From CAZPBC01 sp964584775 (GTDB lineage: Bacteria; Chlamydiota; Chlamydiia; Chlamydiales; SLFE01): a DNA stretch of 58,683 nucleotides. Below, in pieces: positions 1 to 8,102 of this stretch. The notes beneath the pieces are model-generated. The model had not been told where the DNA came from and made no database searches. It saw only the letters and a program-made list of their open reading frames with translations. A program made the position numbers and the translations under genes. The DNA lies in the NCBI GenBank assembly GCA_964584775.1, contig CAZPBC010000010.1, positions 1-58,683 on the forward strand, written 5' to 3'. How positions within the stretch are numbered: the stretch's first letter is position 1; every line of letters starts with the position of its first letter.

Positions 1-69
1 AATTTTGGTGTAGAAATCAAAGACTGCAGACCTGTCCTCCGCTTCGACATCGACCTCAACGAGAGATAA
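1..69 (+). CDS. C-terminal end of an unidentified protein (partial)
   Basis: The reading frame is open from base 1 and ends at a TAA at 67-69, giving the last 22 residues of a protein that begins before the window and ends in DIDLNER. The fragment is too short to assign to a family. A strong hairpin terminator follows 5 bases after the stop, which supports this being a true gene end. Confidence 0.55.
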   Translation, partial: NFGVEIKDCRPVLRFDIDLNER

Positions 70-74
70 AATAA

Positions 75-100
75 CGCCCCCTTATTAGGGGGCGCCTTTT
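75..100. terminator. Rho-independent terminator between convergent genes
   Basis: An 8-bp GC-rich stem (CGCCCCCT paired with AGGGGGCG at 75-94, loop TATT) is followed by CCTTTT on the plus strand. It lies between the plus-strand partial gene ending at 69 and the minus-strand gene ending at 108. It can therefore serve both, although the T-tract favours plus-strand transcripts. Confidence 0.75.
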
Positions 101-107
101 CGCATTT

Positions 108-716
108 TTAGGAAATCATTTCCTTTGCTGTGTTCCACGCTTTAACAAGGAGGACTCCTCCTGTCGCAACCATGCTTATAACGAAGAGTCGACCCACTCG
201 AGAAGTGAGATCACCACAACCATATGCATACCCCCCAAGGAGTCCAAAACCAGTCGTTGCTGCAGCGAAAACAGTTGCCGTTGAGAGTAAAAGACCTGCC
301 TTTAAGTAGTCATCAAAACATGATGGCCGCCCTCCTTGACCCGTTTTCGGCTCACCAAGACCGATTTCAAAACGGATTTTATCGATCACAGAGTTCGCTG
401 CCTCAGAAGTGAGGATGGTCCATATGAGACTTCCTGCAATCACCAAAGGAATCGAGTAAGGGACAATTGCTCCAACAAAAAGCTCTCGGGTAAGGGAGTT
501 AGTGACAAGGGCAGAAGCCATAAAGACAGCCACATTTGGAACAACGGTTCCAATTGCAAAATTCGCAACAGGCTTCGCTAGGTTGTCAAAAGCGGATTTA
601 GCGACAGACACTACAGTTTGAACTGGTGCCGAATAGAGGACGTTTGAAATCCCATGGTAAAAGTCTTTCGGTCCATCGTCATGTGAAATTTGATCTTTTT
701 CAAGTCCTACTGGCAT
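108..716 (-). CDS. Putative multi-pass membrane protein, function unknown
   Basis: This 202-residue protein is not recognised. It has a short polar N-terminus followed by about four hydrophobic segments (roughly residues 45-70, 80-105, 135-165 and 175-195), so it is probably an integral inner-membrane protein. The ATG is preceded by a good AGGAG ribosome binding site about 9 bases upstream. Gly, Ala, Val and Thr dominate the membrane segments. It stands alone, convergent with the partial gene at the window start, and shares a bidirectional terminator with it. Small lineage-specific membrane proteins of this kind are common in Chlamydiota and may be inclusion-membrane or envelope proteins, but nothing here decides that. 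Confidence 0.6.
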   Translation of the reverse strand: MPVGLEKDQISHDDGPKDFYHGISNVLYSAPVQTVVSVAKSAFDNLAKPVANFAIGTVVPNVAVFMASALVTNSLTRELFVGAIVPYSIPLVIAGSLIWTILTSEAANSVIDKIRFEIGLGEPKTGQGGRPSCFDDYLKAGLLLSTATVFAAATTGFGLLGGYAYGCGDLTSRVGRLFVISMVATGGVLLVKAWNTAKEMIS

Positions 717-910
717 TTCTTTATCTCCTTTTTTTATTAAGATAGTTAATTATTACATCGAAATTATATTACCTAATCATTAATGTCTTTTAAAGACGAT
801 TTATTTAAAAAAATTACCATAAAAACCCATACACAACTTAATAGAATCAACCAAGATGCCAAAAAATGATTTCGCTATTTCGGGCAAACCCGTATAAACA
901 TTTTGAACTC

Positions 911-938
911 TTGACAGTTCAATAACTTTACATAACCG
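911..938 (+). promoter_or_regulatory. Possible sigma-70-type promoter for the secreted protein at 978
   Basis: A perfect -35 box TTGACA (911-916) is followed after 16 bases by TAACCG (933-938), a poor -10. The 261-base intergenic region 717-977 is very AT-rich and holds nothing else recognisable. The match rests mostly on the -35 element. Confidence 0.3.
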
Positions 939-977
939 GAGAAGACAAAAAAACTTCTTAAAAATCATGGATGTCAT

Positions 978-1571
978 ATGAAATACTTAAAATTTTACCT
1001 ATTAACCTCTTTGGTGCTAGTTACTAATCCCTACCTAATAGCTTATGAAGAGGAGACCACCCCTCCCAAAGTGGAGGAGACAGAGGCGCCTGTTCCATCA
1101 GAGACAACCCCAGCACCCGACGATATCTCACCTTCAATCGAAGAAGAGGATGAAGAAGAGTGCGACTGTCACAAAGGGACTCAGCACTTCTACATGACCG
1201 CCTCAGCTGCCTCCCCCACCGAAGTGGATAAGGAGGAAGCAATCACTTTTGACCCAAACCACATTTGCTCAAGCGATGCTTATACACGTTTTTCACCGGA
1301 GGCAGTCATGATCCATGAACCGGGTAACTATCTTGTTCAATTCACAGGCTACAGCTCCATTCGAAGTCTACTAGCAGCCTTACAACTCCGTCTCAATGGA
1401 GAATACACAGGTCCTTCACCCAGACTCACTGTCAGAGGAAGCCCCCTTCTGCTTCAAACAGTGATCACAGTGACAGAGCCCACACTTTTAGAAGTTGTCG
1501 TCACGGAGAATCCTCTCACTCTCACGACAGGGTGCGCTGCGACGCTGACCATACTCAAACTTTCACACTAG
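978..1571 (+). CDS. Secreted protein with C1q/TNF-like (BclA C-terminal type) jelly-roll domain
   Basis: The first 22 residues form a signal peptide (MKYLKFYLLTSLVLVTNPYL..). Residues about 24-62 are a low-complexity acidic and proline-rich linker with many E, P and T. The rest (about 66-197) reads like the compact beta jelly roll at the C-terminus of Bacillus BclA-type surface proteins. It has an N-terminal strand ending in a turn, the core pattern GNYLVQF, then a LQLRLNGE strand, a central VTV strand and a C-terminal ATLTILKL strand. That domain trimerises and sits on cell surfaces in its known members. I infer a secreted or surface-exposed protein. The domain call rests on remembered pattern similarity. 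A CDC motif sits in the linker. Confidence 0.6.
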   Translation: MKYLKFYLLTSLVLVTNPYLIAYEEETTPPKVEETEAPVPSETTPAPDDISPSIEEEDEEECDCHKGTQHFYMTASAASPTEVDKEEAITFDPNHICSSDAYTRFSPEAVMIHEPGNYLVQFTGYSSIRSLLAALQLRLNGEYTGPSPRLTVRGSPLLLQTVITVTEPTLLEVVVTENPLTLTTGCAATLTILKLSH

Positions 1572-1590
1572 TTTGGGCAACGAAATAGGA

Positions 1591-1622
1591 CGTTATAGGC
1601 GGTGGCTACGCCGCCTATAACG
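1591..1622 (+). repeat. Perfect 12-bp inverted repeat just upstream of the PLP-enzyme gene
   Basis: CGTTATAGGCGG (1591-1602) pairs perfectly with CCGCCTATAACG (1611-1622), leaving an 8-base loop. No T-tract follows, so it is a poor intrinsic terminator on the plus strand. It ends 10 bases before the ATG at 1633, where no Shine-Dalgarno sequence is visible. It could be a terminator of the upstream gene, or a structure affecting initiation of the downstream one. Confidence 0.6.
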
Positions 1623-1632
1623 ATAGTCATCT

Positions 1633-2586
1633 ATGAACTTTGACGACATACTTGCAGCTAAGCGGCGTCTTCTTCCCTTCCTCTCCCCCACCCCTTGTCC
1701 ACGAGAAGAGGTGGTTGAAAACACTCTAGACTATCACAGCCCTATCTACTTCAAGCTAGAGACGAGACAACCTGTGGGAAGCTTTAAGATCCGTGGAGCC
1801 CTTAACGCCCTTTTACAACTCAGTGAAGAGGAAAAAGAGCGTGGTGTGATCACACGTTCAAGTGGAAATTTTAGTTCCAGTCTCTCCTACGCAGCTGAGC
1901 AGCTGAACATTCCCCTGACCGTTGTGATGCCTCAAAATGCATCTGCTGTCAAAGTGGAAATCTGTAAGCAGCATGGCGCAAGGGTTGTTCTTGCCTCCTC
2001 TTATGTTGAGTGCGATGCAGTTGTCAGAAGACTCTCTGATGAGCAGGGACTGACACGCCTTCACCCTTTTGATCATGAAGCTGTGATCGCTGGTCAAGGG
2101 ACCACCGCTCTTGAAATTTTGGACTCCACTCCCTCCATCCATCACTTCTTTTGTCCAGTCGGTGGAGGAGGTCTCATGGGGGGTGCCTCTCTTGCAATCA
2201 AAACACTTTCACCAGATATCATTACATGGGGCATCGAACCCGAAGGTGCTAACGATTATACCCTCTCCAGGCTTCAAGGAAAAAAAGTTCAACTCAATCA
2301 TATCGACACGATAGCTGACGGGTTACGCACACCCACTGTCGGTGATAAAACTTTCCCACTTCTAAATACCTACGTTGATGAAGTCATTACAGTGACTGAC
2401 AAAGAGATCATTCAGGCCATGCAAGAACTCTATCAGCTATTGGGAGTCACGACAGAACCTTCTGGAGCCGTCTCTTACGCAGGATTTAAAAAAGTGCATG
2501 ACGAAATTTCTGGTGGAGTTGCGATCCTACTTTCAGGAAAGAATGTTGAAGAAGAGTTCTTTAACACAGTCATATCCTCATCTTGA
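1633..2586 (+). CDS. PLP-dependent serine/threonine dehydratase or serine racemase-like enzyme
   Basis: This 317-residue protein is a fold-type II PLP enzyme. The Schiff-base lysine is K52 in GSFKIRGALN. The substrate loop SSGNF is at 76-80 and the phosphate-binding GGGG loop at 177-180. A conserved EPSGA lies near the C-terminus. The length fits catabolic threonine dehydratase or serine racemase, which lack the regulatory ACT domain of biosynthetic IlvA. It should deaminate L-Ser or L-Thr to the 2-oxo acid and ammonia, or racemise serine; motifs alone cannot separate these. The next gene encodes a D-amino-acid-oxidase-like protein and begins at its stop codon or 32 bases beyond, which favours a shared role in D-/L-serine or amino-acid turnover. 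Confidence 0.8.
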   Translation: MNFDDILAAKRRLLPFLSPTPCPREEVVENTLDYHSPIYFKLETRQPVGSFKIRGALNALLQLSEEEKERGVITRSSGNFSSSLSYAAEQLNIPLTVVMPQNASAVKVEICKQHGARVVLASSYVECDAVVRRLSDEQGLTRLHPFDHEAVIAGQGTTALEILDSTPSIHHFFCPVGGGGLMGGASLAIKTLSPDIITWGIEPEGANDYTLSRLQGKKVQLNHIDTIADGLRTPTVGDKTFPLLNTYVDEVITVTDKEIIQAMQELYQLLGVTTEPSGAVSYAGFKKVHDEISGGVAILLSGKNVEEEFFNTVISSS

Positions 2587-2618
2587 CTCAATTTCACACT
2601 CACGCAATAATCTATTGT

Positions 2619-3791
2619 ATGTTTTGCAGAGCTGCTCTTCTTCTCCTAATTCCCCTCACCCTTTTTTCAACTGAGTCTATCCAACTCGATCCTCCCAGGA
2701 TCACTCCAACAACGATCAGCGAAAAAATTGTGAGCCAAAGACCCTTACGTGAAGAATGTGTACGCATCTCAAAAGAGCGCTTAACCACAGTAGATGGGAC
2801 AAAAACGGTGGTCCATTGTTATGGCCACTGTGGCTCTGGCTGGACGATGCTTTTTGGTTCTGTGAAAGAGGCTATTGATCTTTTTGAAGAAGAGGAGCCT
2901 GTAAAAAGTACTCCCATTCACATTTTGGGTGGAGGTGCAATAGGGCTCACCATGGCTATCGAGCTCTCAAATAGGGGCTACAATGTAGTAGGTATCACAG
3001 CAACAAAGTTTTATGACATTTCCTCATGGAGATCAGCAGGCATTTTCTCTCTAGCACACCTCCCTTATGATGAGCAGGGTCTAGAAAGTGCAAAAAAGTT
3101 AGCTTTAGAGAGCTTTTTCACATACCGCGAAATCGAACTCGGCCACCATCCCTACCTCTCCTCTTTGACCGTAGAATACCTTCCGATATACAGCTCAACT
3201 GATACAGACACAGGCCTCGACTTTTTAGTTGAAGAGGGACTCATCCCCCCACCGGAAGAAATTTCTCTCAATTTAGGAAAGGTCACCCACCCACATTTTC
3301 TTCAACGGATGACCTACTTCATTAATAGTTCTGAGATCATGAGAGAACTACAGTCCCACATTCAAACTTTAGGCATTCCTCTACACCAAAAAGAAATCCA
3401 TTCGTTCGAAGAACTTCCAGAAAAATTCATTTTTAACTGTACGGGCTTAGGCTCTAAGAGTCTCGCAAAAGATGAGACAGTCTACTCTTCCCTAGGTCAC
3501 ACTTGCCATCTTCACAATCAGCCAGAAGAGAATGGATTTAAGTATATTATTTACACAACGGTAAAACAAAACGGACAGAGTGAAATCCTCTATTTTTTAC
3601 CTCAAACCCTCTTTGTCAACTCTAAGCAAACAGAGGGGAAAACTTGCCAAGCAATCTTAGGAGGAACCTACATTCTCTATCCAGAGGAGATCCCTTTACA
3701 CGAGCGCATTCTGATGGACCGAAGAGAGTTTGCGAAACTCCAAGAACGTTCAAGCCTATTCTTTTCTGGAAAATCCTTCCTTAGCCAGTAA
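2619..3791 (+). CDS. Exported D-amino-acid-oxidase-like flavoprotein with circularly permuted domain order
   Basis: With the ATG at 2619 the protein has 390 residues and starts with a signal peptide (MFCRAALLLLIPLTLF). A TTG at 2583 in the same frame would add 12 residues and spoil it. Ordinary DAO proteins begin with the FAD-binding GxGxxG fold and end with a GxRPxR..R segment and an HNYGHGGxGWT motif. Here the order is reversed: SQRPLREECVRIS (39-51) and HCYGHCGSGWT (66-76) come first. The dinucleotide fold ILGGGAIGL follows (about 102-110), then FNCTG (272-276) and LGGTY (347-351). The protein ends where the RPxR segment would normally start. All blocks of a full DAO appear present. Family function is FAD-dependent oxidative deamination of D-amino acids. 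The last 36 bases overlap ackA on the other strand. Confidence 0.72.
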   Translation: MFCRAALLLLIPLTLFSTESIQLDPPRITPTTISEKIVSQRPLREECVRISKERLTTVDGTKTVVHCYGHCGSGWTMLFGSVKEAIDLFEEEEPVKSTPIHILGGGAIGLTMAIELSNRGYNVVGITATKFYDISSWRSAGIFSLAHLPYDEQGLESAKKLALESFFTYREIELGHHPYLSSLTVEYLPIYSSTDTDTGLDFLVEEGLIPPPEEISLNLGKVTHPHFLQRMTYFINSSEIMRELQSHIQTLGIPLHQKEIHSFEELPEKFIFNCTGLGSKSLAKDETVYSSLGHTCHLHNQPEENGFKYIIYTTVKQNGQSEILYFLPQTLFVNSKQTEGKTCQAILGGTYILYPEEIPLHERILMDRREFAKLQERSSLFFSGKSFLSQ

Positions 3792-4925
3792 AGACCTTGC
3801 TATCTCATAGTTTTCATCAGTTCCTATGACAAAAACTGAGACTTTCGAATGAGGAGCTGAAATCAAGACAACTTGGCCCTCTTTTACACCCTGTATAGAT
3901 CTATTGACATCAAGATCAATTTCAACACCCATCCATGCTAATGCATGCGTCACAGACTCTCGAATCTCAGCCGAATTTTCTCCTACTCCAGCAGAGAAGA
4001 CAAGGGCATCCAGCCCTCCCAACTCCGCAATGTATCCACCTATGCATGTCACAACACTTCGTAAGAAAAGACTGACAGCGAGGCGAGCCTCTTTCGTGTC
4101 ACTTTGAAGAACAGCCCCTAAATCTGAACTGAGACCCGAAACCCCTTTCCATCCCGATTCTTTATTTAATAAATTCAGAGCTTCATCAATAGAAACTCTC
4201 TCTTTTTTACTTATGTAGTCCACAAGAGTCGGGTCGACACTTCCAGAACGCGTAGACATCACGAGTCCCTCAAGAGGAGTGAGCCCCATACTTGTGTCAA
4301 TCGGTTTTCCCATGAGATGGGCCGTAGCTGAACAACCACTCCCTAGGTGCAGGGTAATAGCTCGCTTTGGCATTGATTGAAAGTACGCCTCGAGTTTGTC
4401 TCGTAAATATTGATGAGAAATACCATGGAACCCATATCTGTAGATGTGATGCTTTTTAGACAGCTCTAAGGGGATCGCATAGTGCCTCGCGGGCTCCGGA
4501 AGAGCGTGAAAAAATCCAGTATCAAAAAGTGCAAAGTGTTTCACCTCTTTTCCAAAAAGGCTTTCACACTTTCTGAAAGCATCGACTCCTGTTTGGATAT
4601 GCAATGGGGCTAAATCCACAATAGATAAGAGCTTCTCCACAACCGACTCATCTAAAGGTGTCAGCTCGTGAAAAAATGGGCCTCCATGGACAAACCTGTA
4701 ACCGATACTTTGAGGTTGCACTCCGATGCGTTGAAAAAGCAGTTCAAGTGCTTGATTGAGATCGAGGGGGCCATCCAGCGTCTTGGTTTCTCCGTCGACA
4801 TGAAGAAGCGGCGCGGCTAAATGGATTTTAGAAAGACTCCCTTGATGAAGACAATGAAGCTCTTCGTCAAAAAAAGAGATTTTGACTGAAGAGCTTCCAG
4901 GATTGACGACGGCTACAAGGTCCAC
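3756..4925 (-). CDS. ackA: Acetate kinase
   Basis: This 389-residue member of the ASKHA superfamily carries the acetate kinase signatures: NPGSSSVK near the N-terminus, FDTGFF, HLGSGCSA, MSTRSGSVDPTL and AGVGENSAEIRE. It interconverts acetyl phosphate plus ADP with acetate plus ATP. It overlaps the end of the phosphoketolase gene by 13 bases and is translated in the same direction, so the two are almost certainly co-transcribed. Together they turn sugar phosphates into acetate with one substrate-level ATP. No phosphotransacetylase lies in the window. The 3' end overlaps the DAO-like gene by 36 bases. The gene is intact and near the usual length of about 400 residues. Confidence 0.93.
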   Translation of the reverse strand: MDLVAVVNPGSSSVKISFFDEELHCLHQGSLSKIHLAAPLLHVDGETKTLDGPLDLNQALELLFQRIGVQPQSIGYRFVHGGPFFHELTPLDESVVEKLLSIVDLAPLHIQTGVDAFRKCESLFGKEVKHFALFDTGFFHALPEPARHYAIPLELSKKHHIYRYGFHGISHQYLRDKLEAYFQSMPKRAITLHLGSGCSATAHLMGKPIDTSMGLTPLEGLVMSTRSGSVDPTLVDYISKKERVSIDEALNLLNKESGWKGVSGLSSDLGAVLQSDTKEARLAVSLFLRSVVTCIGGYIAELGGLDALVFSAGVGENSAEIRESVTHALAWMGVEIDLDVNRSIQGVKEGQVVLISAPHSKVSVFVIGTDENYEIARSLLAKEGFSRKE

Positions 4926-7288
4926 TTCCAGTCTCGAATTTCAGGAAGATCTTCCCCGTGTTCATGGATATAGCGCTTATGATCAATCAGTTTGCTCGAC
5001 ACAAAGTCACGTACATAGGGACGAAACTTCTCAAACTTCTCTATTCTCTCTACAGCATCTAGAGCAAGTTGAAAACGGTCAATCTGATTGAGCACCGTCA
5101 TATCAAAAGGAGTCGTGGTTGTTCCTTCCTCCTTATATCCTCGCACGTGCATCTGGTCATGGTTGGGACGCTTATAGGTTAAGCGGTGTATCAACCATGG
5201 GTAACCATGAAATGCGAAGATGATCGGTTTGTCTTTTGTGAAGAGCTCTTCATACTCCCGATCACTTAAACCTAAGGGATGCTCATGGGGAGGTTGTAGA
5301 GTAAAGAGACTCACCACATTGACAAAACGAATCTTGATATGAGGAACCATCGAGCGCAGAATTTCCACAGCTGCCAATGTTTCCATGGTGGGAATATCCC
5401 CTGCACAAGCCATGACCACATCCGGTTCTTCATTCATATCATTACTTGCAAACTTCCAGATACCAATTCCTTTCGTACAATGCTTCACGGCATCGTCCAT
5501 GGTTAGGTACTGAAGCGCTGGCTGCTTACCGGCCACGATCACGTTCACCAAATTTCGACTCTTAAGGGCTTCATCTGCCACCACAAGCAATGAGTTTGCA
5601 TCCGGTGGGAGATAGACGCGAACAACCTCTGCTTTCTTGTTGATGACATGATCAATAAATCCGGGATCCTGATGAGAAAACCCGTTATGATCCTGCCTCC
5701 AAACGTGAGAAGTCAAGAGGTAGTTCAGCGAAGAAATAGGCCTTCTCCAAGGAATTTCATTACACGTTTTCAACCACTTTGCATGCTGGTTGAACATCGA
5801 GTCGATGATGTGAATGAAAGCCTCATAACAGGAGAATAGACCATGTCTCCCTGTTAAGAGGTACCCTTCTAGCCAACCCTGGCAAAGGTGCTCAGAGAGC
5901 ACTTCCATCACGCGTCCATGACGTGCTAGATGGTCATCGTAAGGTAGAATTTCTTCATTGAAGACACGGTCAGTGACTTCAAAGAGAGAACTCAGTCGAT
6001 TCGATGCTGTTTCATCAGGACCAAAAACACGGAAATTCTTTGCTTTATCGTTTGCCACCACGATATCTCTTAAAAAATGCCCAAGCACTTTTGTAGCCTC
6101 TGCCGTCACTTGGCCTGGAGCGTCCACTTCAACGGCATAGTCGTAAAAGTTCGGCATCTTTAAGTCTCGGAGGTAGATTCCCCCGTTTGCGTGTGAGTTA
6201 TCTCCCATCCTTCTTTTTCCTTTAGGAGCAAACTCAACAATATCAGGGTGAATATTTCCTTCACGATCAAAGAGCTCTTCGGGTTTGTAGCTTTTCATCC
6301 ACTCTTCAAGCATCTTGAGATGCTCTGGATTTTCGTGGATTTCCGATAGTGGCACCTGATGTGAACGCCAGAAATCTTCGACTTTAAGGCCGTCGACCAC
6401 CTTAGGTCCCGTCCATCCTTTCGGAGTTTTCAAGACGATCATCGGCCAAATGACCCGCTCCTCGTCTTGAGTCTCCCGCGCTTTTCTCTGGATTTCACGA
6501 ATCTCTTCGATGATGGTATCGAGCACTTGGGCCATTTCGTGGTGCAGTGCGATGGGATCCGAACCGCTCACAAAGTAGGGTTTATACCCATACCCCTCAA
6601 GCAATTGTTTCAATTCTGATTCAGGTATCCGTGCAAGCACCGTCGGATTCGCAATTTTGTATCCATTTAAGTGCAAGATCGGAAGCACAGCACCGTCGGT
6701 GACGGGGTTGATAAATTTATTGGAGTGCCAGCTTGTGGCTAGGGCTCCTGTTTCCGCTTCACCATCTCCGATAACACACGCGGCTATCAGATCAGGATTA
6801 TCGAAGACCGCACCGAACGCGTGGGCAAGTGCATATCCCAGCTCTCCCCCTTCGTGAATAGATCCCGGAGTCTCTGGGGCCACATGGCTCGGAATCCCTC
6901 CAGGAAATGAGAATTGTTTAAAGAGGCGCTGGAGACCAACAATATCTTTGTCAATATTCGGATAGTACTCGCTGTAGGTCCCCTCAAGGTAGGTGTTCGC
7001 TACAAGAGCAGGCCCTCCGTGACCGGGACCTGTAATAAAGATCGCATTCAGATCGTATTTGTTGATCACCCGGTTCATGTGGGTGTAGAGAAAGTTTAAT
7101 CCTGGTGTCGTTCCCCAATGGCCTAGAAGGCGGGGTTTGACATGCTCTTTCTTCAGCTCTTCGTGAAGAAGGGGGTTATCAAGGAGATAAATCTGCCCAA
7201 CAGAGAGGTAATTAGCCACTCTGAAGTACATCTCCATGACTCTGAGTTCCTGTTCAGTCAGGACGCCTTTTGATGCAACTGTTCCCAT
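4913..7288 (-). CDS. xfp: Phosphoketolase (xylulose-5-phosphate/fructose-6-phosphate)
   Basis: The 791 residues match the family length. Recognisable elements are TGPGHGGPAL near residue 85, the SHVAPETPGSIHEGGELGY block, the thiamine-diphosphate motif GDGEAETGAL, and the C-terminal FAFHGYPWLIHRL and NHDQMHVRGYKEEGTTTTPFDM segments. The enzyme uses thiamine diphosphate and phosphate to split xylulose-5-phosphate, and often fructose-6-phosphate, into acetyl phosphate and a shorter sugar phosphate. AckA directly downstream uses the acetyl phosphate. The ATG at 7288 gives the expected N-terminus; the upstream GATCCGGGT is a weak ribosome binding site. The gene is unusual for a chlamydia as far as I know and is a candidate for acquisition from another bacterium. 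Confidence 0.95.
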   Translation of the reverse strand: MGTVASKGVLTEQELRVMEMYFRVANYLSVGQIYLLDNPLLHEELKKEHVKPRLLGHWGTTPGLNFLYTHMNRVINKYDLNAIFITGPGHGGPALVANTYLEGTYSEYYPNIDKDIVGLQRLFKQFSFPGGIPSHVAPETPGSIHEGGELGYALAHAFGAVFDNPDLIAACVIGDGEAETGALATSWHSNKFINPVTDGAVLPILHLNGYKIANPTVLARIPESELKQLLEGYGYKPYFVSGSDPIALHHEMAQVLDTIIEEIREIQRKARETQDEERVIWPMIVLKTPKGWTGPKVVDGLKVEDFWRSHQVPLSEIHENPEHLKMLEEWMKSYKPEELFDREGNIHPDIVEFAPKGKRRMGDNSHANGGIYLRDLKMPNFYDYAVEVDAPGQVTAEATKVLGHFLRDIVVANDKAKNFRVFGPDETASNRLSSLFEVTDRVFNEEILPYDDHLARHGRVMEVLSEHLCQGWLEGYLLTGRHGLFSCYEAFIHIIDSMFNQHAKWLKTCNEIPWRRPISSLNYLLTSHVWRQDHNGFSHQDPGFIDHVINKKAEVVRVYLPPDANSLLVVADEALKSRNLVNVIVAGKQPALQYLTMDDAVKHCTKGIGIWKFASNDMNEEPDVVMACAGDIPTMETLAAVEILRSMVPHIKIRFVNVVSLFTLQPPHEHPLGLSDREYEELFTKDKPIIFAFHGYPWLIHRLTYKRPNHDQMHVRGYKEEGTTTTPFDMTVLNQIDRFQLALDAVERIEKFEKFRPYVRDFVSSKLIDHKRYIHEHGEDLPEIRDWKWTL

Positions 7289-7394
7289 ACCCGGATCTTA
7301 AAAACATCTTTTTCCAGATAGCAAGGTTTTTACTCCAAAGATTTCGATCATTGTGATAAGGTTTTAATTCTAGATCACTTATGGAGAGATTATC

Positions 7395-8102
7395 ATGAAA
7401 AAAAGTTCTAACCTCCTTCTTTTCGTTCTTGCCCTTTTCCTAACCCTATCTAGCTCACTTTCAGCAGCTTCACAAATGCCTGAAGCTTTCCTTTTTGACT
7501 TCGGTGGCGTGATGGCTCAAGCCAAAACAAAAGGAGCTATCGATCTGATCCAAGAAACCTTTAATGTCCCCTGGCATGATGCAGAGACTGCCTATTTTGG
7601 CTTCAAAGAGGACATCTTTCGCCGTGGTGACCCTAAAGAGTATTGGCAACATTGGGCAGACTCTCACCAACTGACTCTCCCTCCCAATTGGCTTGAAAAC
7701 TACTCTCGAGCTTACTCAAAGTCTGTGGTCTTTTTCCCGGAGATGGTGGAGCTCGTGAAGGAATTGCAAGCCAAAGGTTACACGACAGCGCTCATTTCCA
7801 ACATCAGTGGTTATCACGCTCAGCTCATGCGCAATGTCGGAAACTTTGATCTGTTCTATCCTGTCATCTTATCGGGAGATATTGGAACGAGAAAACCAGA
7901 CCTTAAAGCCTTTAAGATTGCGATCGAAACACTCGACGTTCCTCCATCGAAGGTCCTTTTCATCGACGATTCAAAGATGAATGTTCAGGCGGCCAAAAAA
8001 GCTGGTATGGACGCCATCCTATTTACCACGCCCGAGGAGCTCTTTAAGGAGCTACGCGGACGTGGCTTTGACCTTGAAGTGCTAAAAGATTATGCAGGCT
8101 GA
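7395..8102 (+). CDS. Exported HAD-superfamily hydrolase
   Basis: Residues 1-25 form a clear signal peptide (LLLFVLALFLTLSSS, then a SAA-type cleavage site). The mature part is a HAD phosphatase: motif I FLFDFGGVM with nucleophile D35, motif II LISNISG, motif III lysine in GTRKPDLKAF, and motif IV VLFIDDSKMN. In motif I the second aspartate is replaced by glycine, as in YihX-like and some dehalogenase-like members. Most HAD enzymes are cytoplasmic, so a periplasmic or secreted location is unusual. The substrate is unknown. A GGAGAG ribosome binding site precedes the ATG. The last 13 bases overlap the end of the desaturase gene on the other strand. Confidence 0.82.
   Translation: MKKSSNLLLFVLALFLTLSSSLSAASQMPEAFLFDFGGVMAQAKTKGAIDLIQETFNVPWHDAETAYFGFKEDIFRRGDPKEYWQHWADSHQLTLPPNWLENYSRAYSKSVVFFPEMVELVKELQAKGYTTALISNISGYHAQLMRNVGNFDLFYPVILSGDIGTRKPDLKAFKIAIETLDVPPSKVLFIDDSKMNVQAAKKAGMDAILFTTPEELFKELRGRGFDLEVLKDYAG

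Noticed and set aside
717..977. Search for an RNA gene in the AT-rich gap
   Set aside because: No tRNA-like cloverleaf or conserved RNA block; only a promoter-like TTGACA was found.
1646..1657. ACATACTTGCAG, the same 12 bases as the apex of hairpin element B
   Set aside because: It lies in frame inside the PLP-enzyme gene, has no inverted arms and no AGTAGGGG half, so it is a chance match and not a third copy.
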